A stretch of 64,000 nt of DNA from Candidatus Binatia bacterium (GTDB lineage Bacteria > Desulfobacterota > Binatia > UBA12015), in contig JAQWRY010000086.1 of the NCBI GenBank assembly GCA_029243485.1, forward strand, positions 248,001 through 312,000, in the 5' to 3' direction. A program made the translations under genes and the position numbers. The notes beneath the pieces are model-generated. The model did no database searches. It saw only the letters and a program-made list of their open reading frames with translations, and had not been told where the DNA came from. Shown here in pieces: positions 22,548 through 31,563 of this stretch (positions within the stretch are counted from its first letter, which is position 1; the number at the start of each line of letters is the position of its first letter).

Positions 22548-24272
22548 ATGCTGGATCTACTCATTCGCAACGGCACCGTCGTCGACGGCACGGGCACCAA
22601 GGGCGAACGCACGGACGTCGGCGTGAAGGACGGCCGCATCGTCTCGATCAGCAAGACCGACGAGAGCGCAGCCCGCACGATCGACGCCGAGGGCCTGGTC
22701 GTTGCGCCCGGGTTCGTCGATCCGCACACGCACTACGATGCCCAACTCTTCTGGGACCCGTTCGCAACCCCGTCCAGTCTGCACGGCGTGACCACCGTGA
22801 TCGGCGGTAACTGCGGCTTCACGCTGGCACCGCTCGGACCGGGTGATGCCGAGTACATTCGCCCGATGATGGCGAAGGTCGAGGGCATGCCCCTCGCCGC
22901 CCTCGAGAACGGCATCGACTGGGAGTGGGATTCGTTCGGCTCCTACCTCGACCGCCTCGACGGCAAGATCGGGGTCAACGCGGGCTTCCTCGTGGGCCAC
23001 TGCGCCCTGAGGCGCACGGTGATGCGCGAAGACGCCGTGGGCAACGACGCCTCCCCCGAGCAGGTCGAGGCGATGGCGAAGCTCCTGCACGAATCGCTCG
23101 CGGCGGGCGGCCTCGGATTTTCCTCCTCGAAGGCCTACACGCACGAAGACGGCGAGTCTCAACCGGTCCCGTCTCGCGCCTCGAACCGCGAGGAGATCCT
23201 CGCGCTTACCTCGGTGGTTCGCGACCACCCCGGCACCACGCTCGAGTTCATCATCGACGGCTGCCTCTCCAGATTCAAAGACGACGAGATCGATCTGATG
23301 GTCGACATGTCGCTCACCGCCGGTCGTCCGCTCAACTGGAACGTGATGGGCGTCAACGCCGCGAACCGGAACTACGAGCACCAGCTCTCCGCCGGGACCC
23401 GTGCAAAGGAACGCGGCGGTCGAATCGTCGCCCTGACGATGCCGACACTCGGCGGCCTCAAGATGAGCTTCCACGACTTCTGCGCGCTCTTCCTCATCCC
23501 AGGGTGGAGCGAGGTCATGAGTCTTCCGGTGCCCGAGCGCATCGAGAAGATGAAGGACCCCGCGGTCCGCAAGAAGATGGACGAGCTCGCCTGCTCGAAG
23601 GACGCGGGCGTCCTGCGCGATCTCTCGCGCTGGGGATGCTACGAGATCGGCGAGACGTTCGCCCCCGAGAACGAGGGTCTGTTCGGTCGCGTGAGCGGTG
23701 ACGTCGCCAAAGAGCGCGGCCAGAGCCCTCAAGACACGCTGTTCGACATCGTCATCGCAGACGGCCTCCGCACCGGCCTGTGGCCGATCCCCGCCGACGA
23801 CGACGCCGAGAGCTGGGAGGCCCGCACCGGCGTCTGGCGCGACGAGCGTGCCCTGATCGGCGGCTCGGATGCCGGCGCGCACCTCGATCGCATGTGCGGA
23901 GCGCGCTACCCTTCCGCCTTCCTCGGCGACGTCGTTCGCGACCGCGGGCTCATCCCCTTGGAGGAAGCGATCCACCTGATGACCGACGCGCCCGCGCGAC
24001 TTTTCGGTCTCCGCGAGCGCGGCCGCATCGCGGTCGGCTGGCACGCGGATCTCGCCGTGTTCGACCCGGCGACCATTCAGGCCGGGCCGATTCACACGCG
24101 CGCCGACCTGCCAGGTGGAACCGAGCGGCTCTTCTCCGAATCCGAGGGCATGAAGCACGTCTTCGTGAACGGACGCGAGATCGTCTGCGACGGGAAGGAG
24201 ACCGGCGAGCTCGCGGGCACCCTCCTGCGATCCGGTCGAGACACCGAAACCGTCGCGATCCCTGCGGGCTGA
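22548..24272 (+). CDS. D-aminoacylase/N-acyl-D-amino-acid deacylase family amidohydrolase
   Basis: A 574-aa metal-dependent amidohydrolase. The N-terminus LDLLIRNGTVVDGTGTKGER begins the small beta-sandwich, and FVDPHTHYDAQLFWDPFATP gives the HxH metal motif typical of D-aminoacylases. Other signatures are VTTVIGGNCGFTLAPL, the C-terminal GGSDAGAHLD with the catalytic Asp, and RIAVGWHADLAVFDP closing the sandwich. It hydrolyses N-acyl-D-amino acids or related cyclic amides; exact substrate unknown. The gene ends 8 bp before the D-cysteine-desulfhydrase-like gene, so D-amino-acid use is a plausible shared theme. Confidence 0.88.
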   Translation: MLDLLIRNGTVVDGTGTKGERTDVGVKDGRIVSISKTDESAARTIDAEGLVVAPGFVDPHTHYDAQLFWDPFATPSSLHGVTTVIGGNCGFTLAPLGPGDAEYIRPMMAKVEGMPLAALENGIDWEWDSFGSYLDRLDGKIGVNAGFLVGHCALRRTVMREDAVGNDASPEQVEAMAKLLHESLAAGGLGFSSSKAYTHEDGESQPVPSRASNREEILALTSVVRDHPGTTLEFIIDGCLSRFKDDEIDLMVDMSLTAGRPLNWNVMGVNAANRNYEHQLSAGTRAKERGGRIVALTMPTLGGLKMSFHDFCALFLIPGWSEVMSLPVPERIEKMKDPAVRKKMDELACSKDAGVLRDLSRWGCYEIGETFAPENEGLFGRVSGDVAKERGQSPQDTLFDIVIADGLRTGLWPIPADDDAESWEARTGVWRDERALIGGSDAGAHLDRMCGARYPSAFLGDVVRDRGLIPLEEAIHLMTDAPARLFGLRERGRIAVGWHADLAVFDPATIQAGPIHTRADLPGGTERLFSESEGMKHVFVNGREIVCDGKETGELAGTLLRSGRDTETVAIPAG

Positions 24273-24280
24273 GCGACGGC

Positions 24281-25273
24281 ATGGCCGCGCGGTTCGACGT
24301 CGAACGTTTCCCGCGGATCGCCCTCGGGCACGGTCCGACACCGCTCGAGCCCCTCGAACGCCTCTCGAAGCATCTCGGAGGCGCGAACCTCTGGGTGAAG
24401 CGCGACGACTGCACCGGACTCGCACTCGGCGGCAACAAGGTTCGGAAACTCGAGTACCTCCTCGCCGAAGCGATCGCCGATGGTGCGGATACGGTCATCA
24501 CCGTCGGCGGCGTGCAGTCGAATCACGCGCGGCAGACCGCTGCGGGCGCTGCGCGACTCGGACTGCGGTGTGAACTCGTGTTGCCGCGGGTCGTGGACCG
24601 ACACGATCCGCTCTACGAAGCCAACGGCAACATCTTGCTGGACCATCTGCTCGGCGCCCACGTGCACCTGATGAACGACGAGGAAGCGGCGGCCGCACGG
24701 GTCGTTCAGCTCATGGAGGACGCGACTGCCCGCGGCGGCAAGGCCGCCTTCTTCCCGAGCGGCGGGTCGACGGCGACCGGTGCGCTCGGCTACGTCCGCG
24801 CGGCCGCTGAGCTCGTTTCCCAGTGCGCCGAACGAAACCTTCGTCCGCGCCTGGTCGTGGTGGCCACCAGCACCGGCGGAACCCTCGCCGGGCTCCTCAC
24901 CGGACTTGCGGCTCTGGACAGCCCGATCGATGTAACCGGCGTCGCGGTCTACGACGCGGCCGAAACTACGCGCGACCGGGTCCGAGCTCTGGTCGCCGAA
25001 ACTGCGACGCTCTTCGGAACGGCCCCGGCGGAAGACGGACGAATTCAGATCGTGGGCGACCAGCTGGGCCCGGCCTACGGCCAACCGACCGAGGCGATGC
25101 GCGAAGCGCTCGAGCTCTGCGCCCGCTTCGAAGGGCTCTTGTTAGACCCGGTATACAGCGGCAAGGCGATGGCAGGGCTGATCGACCTCGTCCGACGGCG
25201 CGAGATCGAACCGAAGGACAGCGCCGTGTTCTGGCACACCGGTGGGAGCCCCGCGCTGTTCGCGTACGGCTGA
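24281..25273 (+). CDS. PLP-dependent D-cysteine desulfhydrase/ACC deaminase-family enzyme
   Basis: Start at the ATG at 24281 (MAARFDVERFPRIALGHGPT), 8 bp after the upstream amidohydrolase stop; 330 aa. The PLP lysine lies in LALGGNKVRKLEYLL, the asparagine motif in GGVQSNHARQTAAGAA, and the phosphate-binding loop is VVATSTGGTLAGLL. LDPVYSGKAMAGLIDL and FWHTGGSPALFAYG at the C-terminus are family signatures. The closest type is D-cysteine desulfhydrase (D-Cys to pyruvate, H2S and ammonia); ACC deaminase cannot be fully excluded. Confidence 0.88.
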   Translation: MAARFDVERFPRIALGHGPTPLEPLERLSKHLGGANLWVKRDDCTGLALGGNKVRKLEYLLAEAIADGADTVITVGGVQSNHARQTAAGAARLGLRCELVLPRVVDRHDPLYEANGNILLDHLLGAHVHLMNDEEAAAARVVQLMEDATARGGKAAFFPSGGSTATGALGYVRAAAELVSQCAERNLRPRLVVVATSTGGTLAGLLTGLAALDSPIDVTGVAVYDAAETTRDRVRALVAETATLFGTAPAEDGRIQIVGDQLGPAYGQPTEAMREALELCARFEGLLLDPVYSGKAMAGLIDLVRRREIEPKDSAVFWHTGGSPALFAYG

Positions 25274-25328
25274 GCGCAGCCCCTGCGAGGACCGGCACGG
25301 CGCCGCGAGCCCTACTTGAGTCATGATA

Positions 25329-26762
25329 CTAGATCGACGGGCGCCGATCGGCCCAGGGCAGCAGCCCTTCGAGCTCCGCGGCGATCTCGATGAGCATATC
25401 CTCGCGACCGAACGGAGCGACCACGTGCGCGCCGACCGGCAACCCGTCGTCCGTCGTGTGAACCGGCACCGAGATCCCGGGCTGTCCGGTCAGATTGAAG
25501 TTGAGGGTGTAGGCCCCGTAGGGCGCGGCGCCCGCGAACGGGGCGAACGGATTGTCGGGGTCCTGGCGAAGCTCCCCGAGGCGCACCGGCGGAGCCCCCG
25601 TCGTGGGGGTGAGCAGAAGATCGAAGCCACCCTCCCACCACGCGGCGACGCGCCGGCCAAACGCGTGCACCGTGTCGACCGCCTCGATGTACTTCACGGC
25701 ATCGTAGTCCCTGGCCGCCTCCGACATCGCCCAGGTGAGTGGCTCGACGTCAGCCGCGGTTACCGGACGGCCGACTTTCGCAGCCCAGGTAGAAAGCGCG
25801 AACCGAACCGACGACGCCACGATCGTCACGTACGCCGACACGGCGAACGCATCGTCGAGTGCCTCGGGGTACGCGATCTCGACGGTATGGCCTTCGGCTT
25901 CGAGTGCACGCGCGGCCTTCTCGGCCGCCTGCGCACAGGCAGGGTGGACGTCCATCCCCCGCGGCCCGGTCGTCATGAGCCCAATGCGACGTCGCTCGCC
26001 AGGACGAACGAAGCTCGCGAAGGTCGCCGACGGCGGCGGCGCCGCGTATGGATCCCCCGGCATCCTTCCTGACACGACGTCGAGCAGGGCGGCGGTGTCG
26101 CGAACGCTTCGGGACACGACGTGCTCCGCCGAAAATCCGGCCCAGCGCTCGCCGGCGCCGGGTCCGAAGGAGTTCCGACCGCGCGTCGGCTTCAACCCAA
26201 CGAGACCACAGTTCGCAGCTGGGATCCGGATCGAGCCCCCGCCGTCACTCGCGTGCGCGACGGAGACGACGCCGGCAGCCACCGCAGCCGCCGAGCCACC
26301 GCTCGACCCGCCCGGCGAGTGATCGAGATTCCAGGGATTGTGACTGGGGCCGAAGATCGCCGGCTCCGTCGTCGGCATGAGGCCGAGCTCCGGGGTGTTC
26401 GTTCGGCCGAGAAAGCAGAACCCCGCGGCCCGGAGCTTCGCCGTGAAGTGAGCGTCCGAGGGTTCGGTCCACTTCGCGTCGCGCAGGAACTTCGAACCCG
26501 CGTAGGCGGGATCGCCCTCAGACTGGCCACCGAGGTCCTTCAGCAGGAAGGGCACCCCGCGAAACGGACCGTCGGGAAGGGCCGGGTCCGCCGCCTGGCG
26601 CCGCGCCTTCTCGAGCGTCGGGATCACCACGGCGTTGAGCTTGGGATCGAGCTCTTCCACCTTGGCGATGGCGGCATCGACGAGTTCGGTCGGGCTCACC
26701 TCCCCACGGCGCACCAGGTCCGCCTGCGCGGTCGCGTCCAGCCACAAGATCTCGGGATTCAT
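25329..26762 (-). CDS. Amidase (amidase-signature family)
   Basis: Start set at the ATG at 26762 ([20 protein letters not shown]), removing a 62-codon non-coding extension; 477 aa. The Ser-cisSer-Lys triad is visible: Lys in [13 protein letters not shown], cis-Ser in [10 protein letters not shown], and the nucleophile Ser region in [33 protein letters not shown] is a further signature. Cytosolic hydrolysis of an amide; substrate unknown. A clear paralogue is at 43362-44807. Divergent from the thiolase, with a 109-bp shared promoter region. Confidence 0.92.
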   Translation of the reverse strand: MNPEILWLDATAQADLVRRGEVSPTELVDAAIAKVEELDPKLNAVVIPTLEKARRQAADPALPDGPFRGVPFLLKDLGGQSEGDPAYAGSKFLRDAKWTEPSDAHFTAKLRAAGFCFLGRTNTPELGLMPTTEPAIFGPSHNPWNLDHSPGGSSGGSAAAVAAGVVSVAHASDGGGSIRIPAANCGLVGLKPTRGRNSFGPGAGERWAGFSAEHVVSRSVRDTAALLDVVSGRMPGDPYAAPPPSATFASFVRPGERRRIGLMTTGPRGMDVHPACAQAAEKAARALEAEGHTVEIAYPEALDDAFAVSAYVTIVASSVRFALSTWAAKVGRPVTAADVEPLTWAMSEAARDYDAVKYIEAVDTVHAFGRRVAAWWEGGFDLLLTPTTGAPPVRLGELRQDPDNPFAPFAGAAPYGAYTLNFNLTGQPGISVPVHTTDDGLPVGAHVVAPFGREDMLIEIAAELEGLLPWADRRPSI

Positions 26763-26871
26763 CGCGGCGGAGTATAGGCACGGGCCTCCCAGGCCGGGAA
26801 GACCCGCCGCCTTTCGGGGCCCGGCGGGGACCGTTATCCGATCCCCAGGTCCCACAAAGGAGAACGAAGCC

Positions 26872-28050
26872 ATGGGTGAAGCCACCATCGTCGCGGGCGC
26901 TCGCACCGCCATCGGAACGGCCCGCAAGGGCTCCCTCACGCAGGTCACGGCCTACGACCTCGGCCGCTGGGCCGTGGAAGAGGCTCACAAACGCTCCGGC
27001 GTTCCGGCCAACGACATCGAAGACCTGGTCCTGGGCGAGTCCCTTCAGGGCGGCGGAGACATCGCCCGGTACGCAGCGGTGGAACTGGGCCTCACGGGAA
27101 TCCCCGGCGTCGCGATGAACCGGCACTGCGCTTCGGGCCTCTCCGCCGTGCAGACGGCTGCCGCGAGCATTCGGGCCGGAATGGACAAGGTCGTGATCGC
27201 GGGCGGAACCGAGAGCCTCTCGACAATGCCGATGATGACAAAGCTCCTCCCCGGCCAGACCGAGCCGCAGATGTGGATGCCAGCGAGCCACCCCGAGACC
27301 CCGGACACACCCGCCTTCGACATGTCCGTCACGGTGGGTTGGAACACGGCTCAGATCGCCGACGTGAGCCGTGCGGCGATGGACGAGTGGGCCTTCCACT
27401 CCCACCAGCGCGCGGCGGCCGCCTCCGCCGAGGGGCGCTTCAAGGACGAGATCGTCCCGATCCAGATCCCCGACGGGCAGGGCGGCAAGCGGACCTTCGA
27501 CACCGACGAGCACCCCCGACCCGGAACGACGCTGGAGAAGCTGGCCAGCCTGAAGCCGATCCACCCGGAGATCGAGGGCTTCAGCATCACGCCCGGCAAC
27601 TCCTCGGGGCTCAACGACGGCGCCGCCGCGGTCGTGATGGTGGACGGCGACTACGCGAAGGCGCACGGCCTCGCCGCCAAGGCCACCGTGAAGTCCTGGG
27701 CTTCGGTCGGTGTCGAGCCGAGGCGCACTGGCCTTGCACCGACGATCGCCATTCCGAAGGCACTCGAGCGCGCCGGCCTCGCCCTGGGTGACGTCGACCT
27801 CTTCGAGATCAACGAGGCGTTCTGCTCGATGGCCGTCGCGACGACACGCATCCTCGGGATCGCGCACGACAAGGTAAACGTGAGCGGCAGCGGTTGCGGC
27901 CTCGGGCACCCGATCGCCTGTACCGGCGCGCGGATGGTCGTGACGATGGTCCACGAGCTCGGCCGACGCGGCGGCGGCATCGGCGTGGTCAGCATGTGCG
28001 CCGGTGGCGGCATGGGATCGGCCACGGTCCTCGAAGTCCAGCCGGCCTGA
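26872..28050 (+). CDS. Thiolase (acetyl-CoA acetyltransferase/3-ketoacyl-CoA thiolase)
   Basis: A 392-aa thiolase starting MGEATIVAGARTAIGTARKG at the ATG at 26872, after an AAAGGAGAA ribosome site. The acyl-accepting Cys86 is in NRHCASGLSA. The second half carries FEINEAFCSMAV, the catalytic His in CGLGHPIACTGARM, and the catalytic Cys in MCAGGGMGSAT. All three catalytic residues are intact, so it should catalyse reversible thiolytic cleavage or condensation of acyl-CoA in beta-oxidation or acetoacetyl-CoA formation. First gene of an apparent three-gene operon. Confidence 0.94.
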   Translation: MGEATIVAGARTAIGTARKGSLTQVTAYDLGRWAVEEAHKRSGVPANDIEDLVLGESLQGGGDIARYAAVELGLTGIPGVAMNRHCASGLSAVQTAAASIRAGMDKVVIAGGTESLSTMPMMTKLLPGQTEPQMWMPASHPETPDTPAFDMSVTVGWNTAQIADVSRAAMDEWAFHSHQRAAAASAEGRFKDEIVPIQIPDGQGGKRTFDTDEHPRPGTTLEKLASLKPIHPEIEGFSITPGNSSGLNDGAAAVVMVDGDYAKAHGLAAKATVKSWASVGVEPRRTGLAPTIAIPKALERAGLALGDVDLFEINEAFCSMAVATTRILGIAHDKVNVSGSGCGLGHPIACTGARMVVTMVHELGRRGGGIGVVSMCAGGGMGSATVLEVQPA

Positions 28051-28055
28051 CGGGC

Positions 28056-28568
28056 ATGTCGGACCGCCGCATACGAACGGCGACCCTCGCCGATCTCCCG
28101 CGGCTGACGGATATCTACAACCACTACGTGCGCGAGACCCCGATCACCTTCGACATCGAGGAGTGGTCGGTCGAGCGGCGGAGAACGGACTGGTTCGAGC
28201 ACTACGCCGAATCGGGGCGTCACCAGCTGCTCGTCGCGATCGCGGGCGACGAGATCTGCGGCTACGCCTCGGCGAGCCAGTTCCGACCGAAAGAGGCGTA
28301 CGACACGACCGTCGAGATCTCGGCGTACCTCGCCCCGCAATTCACGGGACAGGGCCTCGGCCGGGCACTGTACGACACGTTGTTCGCACGGCTTGACGGC
28401 GAAGACGTGCACCGTGCACTCGCCGGAATCACGCTGCCGAATCCGGCAAGCCTCGCGCTGCACGGGCACTTCGGCTTCACACAGGCGGCACACTTCACGG
28501 AAAACGGACGTAAGCTCGGGCGCTACTGGGACGTCGTCTGGCTCGAGAAGAAGATGGGGGAAGCATGA
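28056..28568 (+). CDS. GNAT N-acetyltransferase, phosphinothricin-acetyltransferase-like
   Basis: A 170-aa protein starting MSDRRIRTATLADLPRLTDI at the ATG at 28056, six bp after the thiolase stop. IYNHYVRETPITFDIEEWSV is the hallmark N-terminus of the phosphinothricin/methionine-sulfoximine acetyltransferase branch. The acetyl-CoA loop is APQFTGQGLGRALYD (motif A, Q-x-x-G-x-G), followed by ALAGITLPNPASLALHGHFG (motif B). It likely acetylates a small amine or amino-acid analogue. Overlaps the next gene by 4 bp (ATGA). Confidence 0.9.
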   Translation: MSDRRIRTATLADLPRLTDIYNHYVRETPITFDIEEWSVERRRTDWFEHYAESGRHQLLVAIAGDEICGYASASQFRPKEAYDTTVEISAYLAPQFTGQGLGRALYDTLFARLDGEDVHRALAGITLPNPASLALHGHFGFTQAAHFTENGRKLGRYWDVVWLEKKMGEA

Positions 28569-29581
28569 AAGAACGTCGGCTTGGTCGCAGCGCGCTCAGC
28601 GTCTCGGAGATCTGTCTCGGCACAATGACCTTCGGGTCGATGGCCGACGAGCGCGATAGCCTCGCAATCCTCGATCGGGCCTATGAGGCCGGCGTGAACT
28701 TCCTCGACGTCGCCGAGATCTACCCCGTACCCCCCGACACGAAATGGGCGGGCGCGAGCGAAGAGATCGTCGGCAAGTGGCTGCACGACAAGCCGCGCGA
28801 CTCCCTGTTCGTCGCAACGAAAATCGCCGGTCCGGGCGGCGGCTGGTTCCAGACCCCGGTGCGTGGTGGGAACACCGCGCTCGATCGCCATTCGGTCGAG
28901 CGGGCCCTCGACGCGAGCCTCCGGAAGCTCGGCACCGATTACGTCGACCTCTACCAAACCCATTGGCCCGACCGGATTCTGCCGGCCGAGGAACAAATGG
29001 AAGCCCTCGATCGCGCCGTGCAGGCGGGCAAGGTGCGCGTCCTCGGCTGCAGCAACGAGAGCGCGTACGGGCTCACCAAGCTGCTCTGGGCGTCGGACAT
29101 CCTCGGCGCGGCCCGACACGAGACGATCCAGAACAACTTCAGTCTGCTGAATCGTCGATTCGAGGACGGGCTCTCCGAAGTCTGTCGCGCGGAGAAGGTG
29201 AGCCTACTCCCGTACAGCCCTCTGGGCGGTGGCGTCCTCTCGGGCAAGTACCAGGGCGGGGCCTTCCCCGAAGGAGCCCGGTTCACGTACTACCGCAACC
29301 ACAGTCCACGAACGAAGTTCATGGCCGACCGCTTCGTGAACGAGCGCTCCCTCGAGACCACCGCGCAGCTCGCCGCCGTGGCGGAGAAAGCCGGGATCTC
29401 CGTCGTCACGCTGTCCATCGCGTGGACGCTGACGCACCCGTTCGTCGGTTCGACGATCATCGGCGCGACGAACGTAGATCAACTCGACGAATGCCTCGCC
29501 GCCGCGAAGACGACTCTCTCGCCCGAAGTACTCGCGGAGTGCGACCGCATCACCCGAGCGATTCCCTACCCGCTCGGGTGA
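28565..29581 (+). CDS. Aldo/keto reductase (Tas-like)
   Basis: A 338-aa TIM-barrel NADPH oxidoreductase. It starts MKERRLGRSALSVSEICLGT, the usual AKR opening. The catalytic tetrad is visible as Asp and Tyr in FLDVAEIYPVP, Lys in VATKIAGPGG, and His in LYQTHWPDR. The NADP-binding C-terminus includes STIIGATNVDQLDE. AEIYPVPPDTKWAGASEE places it near the E. coli Tas group. Start overlaps the acetyltransferase stop (ATGA), indicating coupling. Substrate unknown. Confidence 0.93.
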   Translation: MKERRLGRSALSVSEICLGTMTFGSMADERDSLAILDRAYEAGVNFLDVAEIYPVPPDTKWAGASEEIVGKWLHDKPRDSLFVATKIAGPGGGWFQTPVRGGNTALDRHSVERALDASLRKLGTDYVDLYQTHWPDRILPAEEQMEALDRAVQAGKVRVLGCSNESAYGLTKLLWASDILGAARHETIQNNFSLLNRRFEDGLSEVCRAEKVSLLPYSPLGGGVLSGKYQGGAFPEGARFTYYRNHSPRTKFMADRFVNERSLETTAQLAAVAEKAGISVVTLSIAWTLTHPFVGSTIIGATNVDQLDECLAAAKTTLSPEVLAECDRITRAIPYPLG

Positions 29582-29599
29582 CCGCTGCGGCGCCATTCC

Positions 29600-29838
29600 G
29601 CGCCCCAGCTCGTCGATGTCGCGACGGGCGCGGTCGAGAATCGTTCGCACCCGCTCGGCGACCTCGGGATCACCGCCGGAATGCGCGCCCGGCAATCTCA
29701 GCGTCCTCGAGCTGCAGCAACGTCGGATAGACGGTGCCGGCGCTCGCGGGGTACCCGCCGCCCGACCGCTCTTCGAGCTGCTTCATAAGCTCGTAGCCGT
29801 GCTTCGGACCGTCCCCGAGAAGCGAGAGCCGCCGCGGG
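29600..29838 (-). pseudogene. PadR-family regulator relic with internal deletion
   Basis: The minus strand encodes RRLSLLGDGPKHGYELMKQL and SAGTVYPTLLQLEDAEIAG, the winged-helix DNA-binding core of PadR regulators, then stops. A second frame continues HSGGDPEVAERVRTILDRAR and RDIDELG, the C-terminal dimerisation helix end of the same family. The part in between is deleted and out of frame, and the second frame has lost its stop, running on antisense into the aldo/keto reductase gene. Confidence 0.65.
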
Positions 29839-29843
29839 CCGGA

Positions 29844-30557
29844 TCAGGCAGGCGTGGCGGCTCGGTTCTGTTCGCGACGCATCTGCCCGACGAGGACGCG
29901 GGCCGCGTCGTCGAAGATGTGGTCGCCGTAGACCGGGTCGTCGTGGTCGAGGACGAACGTCGCCTGGTAAGGCGTACCCTCGCTGCTTCGGATCTCGCGC
30001 ACTACGTCCTCCACCTCGTCGAGGCGGTGCCCGTGCTTCTCGATGAGCAAGGCTCGGAACCCGGCGTAATGACCTGCCTCGTCGCCGATGACCCGCCGGA
30101 CCAGAGCGCCCAAGCGCTCGCCCAGAAGGTCGTACATCGGGAGGTTTCCGCGGTAGCCGCGGAGCGTCGCCAGCTCGTCGTAGGCGAGCAGGCAGAGAAT
30201 CTCGAACTCGCCGCGGAACAGGTGGGCAACCGCACCGAAGTCCGGCCGGCGCGCCTCCAGCTCATCGGTGGCATTCTCCCCCAGCAGGGTCTCGACGACG
30301 CAGCGGAACGAGCTGAAGTGACGAACTTCGTCGGCGTACCAGCGCGTCAGCATCCCGCGGAACTCGTCGCAAAGCGGGACGTCAAGACGTTCGAGGTAGT
30401 CCACCAGGAAACGAGCGTCGTACTCGGTCACCATGTCGTCACGAAGCGCTGCAAGAAGGCGCGGCCGCACGTCCGCCGGGACTTCCACCAGCCGGTGACG
30501 CGCTGCCTCGGTGACCTCCCGAATACCGGGAGCCGCCGCTTCGAACGGGAGGAACAT
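29844..30557 (-). CDS. Ferritin-like diiron protein
   Basis: A 237-aa helical protein. Two ExxH motifs (EVRH at 77-80; EAGH at 160-163) plus Glu45 in DMVTEYDARF and Glu117/Glu128 in RGEFEILCLLAYDELAT fit the four-helix diiron site of ferritin-like oxygenases and desaturases. The rest (YADEVRHFSSFRCVVETLLG, VIGDEAGHYAGFRALLIEKH) supports this. It may be an oxygenase, peroxidase or storage-like protein; the exact family is not recognised. It starts just downstream (in its direction) of the P450 relic. Confidence 0.6.
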   Translation of the reverse strand: MFLPFEAAAPGIREVTEAARHRLVEVPADVRPRLLAALRDDMVTEYDARFLVDYLERLDVPLCDEFRGMLTRWYADEVRHFSSFRCVVETLLGENATDELEARRPDFGAVAHLFRGEFEILCLLAYDELATLRGYRGNLPMYDLLGERLGALVRRVIGDEAGHYAGFRALLIEKHGHRLDEVEDVVREIRSSEGTPYQATFVLDHDDPVYGDHIFDDAARVLVGQMRREQNRAATPA

Positions 30558-30602
30558 GATCCGGGAAGGTTCTCCAATGGTCCCGGCGCGCGCAAGCCCC
30601 TC

Positions 30603-31155
30603 TCAGGAGAGGAGGGCCGGAAAACGCTCCAAAAGAGAGCGCAGCGCAAATATCGCTTCCCGGCGAGCGAGGATGGCGCCCATGCAGTAGTTCGGGCCGG
30701 ATCCGACGGCGAGGTGCTTCCCATGCTCGCGGCGGACGTCGGACCTGTCGCCGTCGGGGTAGTGCTCGGAGTCCCGGTTGGACGACCCAATGCCGAGGTA
30801 GACGAACTGTCGCTTCGAGATCTTCTCGCCGCGGAACTCGAAATCCTCCGCGGCAACGCACGGCATGAGCGGGTTCGCCGGCTCCACTCGGAGCGATTCC
30901 TCGACGACGTTGCGACAGAGGCTCGCGTCGGCCTGCGTGCTCTGCGGAACGTTCTCGACGAAGGCAGGGATCCCGGAAGAGCGCATCCACGCCGTCGTGT
31001 CAGAACACGAACCAGGCGTTCATCCCTTTGTGGAAGAAGACCGGCCGGTGCTCCCGGAATTAGTGTTAGTCCTCAAAGGGCGCGCGAAGCTTCTCCTCGT
31101 CCTAGAGACAGAACGTCTGCGCTCTCGGGTCGCCGGCAGCATTGGTCGGAGCCAT
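30603..31155 (-). pseudogene. Cytochrome P450 relic with nonsense codons and large deletion
   Basis: From an ATG at 31155 the minus strand reads MAPTNAAGDPRAQTF, then segments such as KLRAPFED, FREHRPVFFHKGMNAWFVF and HDGVDALFRDP. These are interrupted by in-frame TAG, TAA, TAA and TGA, and are clearly a P450 N-terminus. After a frame change the open part 30986-30603 encodes the K-helix ExxR (EESLRVEPANPL), GIGSSNRDSEHYPDG and the heme loop AVGSGPNYCMGAILARREA with its Cys ligand. The central I-helix region is missing. Non-functional. Confidence 0.8.
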
Positions 31156-31236
31156 GCGCCATTCTATCACTAGCCGCGGGGCGCATCTTGCCGCTTGCTC
31201 AGTGCAGAACCCCCTTGCCGCCATTAGAGTCGTGAG

Positions 31237-31563
31237 ATGACGCAGAGGCCCCTCTGGATGCCCAACGCCGACACCGCCGACGGGTTCCCTTCGATGCCCG
31301 TGGGCTTCTGGAACGACGAGGACGGAGCCCGTTACCACCGCGCGTACTTCGAACGCTTCGAGAACGTCTGGCGTCACGGCGACATCGTGGAGGTCACAGA
31401 CCACGGCGGCATGGTGATCTACGGACGCTCCGATGCCGTTCTCAACCCAGGCGGGGTGCGAATCGGTACGGCCGAGATCTATCGCGCGGTCGAGAACCTC
31501 AGTGCGCTCGCCAACCCCGAGGTGCTCGAGCACTTTCGCGATCGCCCCGAGCTTCGCGCGTGA
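31237..31563 (+). pseudogene. Acetoacetyl-CoA synthetase relic, in-frame double deletion, 108 codons
   Basis: A clean open frame pieces together three parts of acetoacetyl-CoA synthetase (usual length about 650 aa): the N-terminal [11 protein letters not shown]; the adenylation-domain end [35 protein letters not shown] and [20 protein letters not shown]; and the extreme C-terminus [19 protein letters not shown]. The ATP loop, the substrate pocket and the whole lid domain are gone, so synthetase activity is impossible. Both junctions keep the reading frame, so a mini-protein could still be made. The stop overlaps the GTG of the next gene. Confidence 0.75.

Noticed and set aside
29616-31235. 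539-codon plus-strand frame over the diiron and P450 region
   Set aside because: Antisense of real minus-strand coding sequence with clear ExxH and heme-loop motifs.
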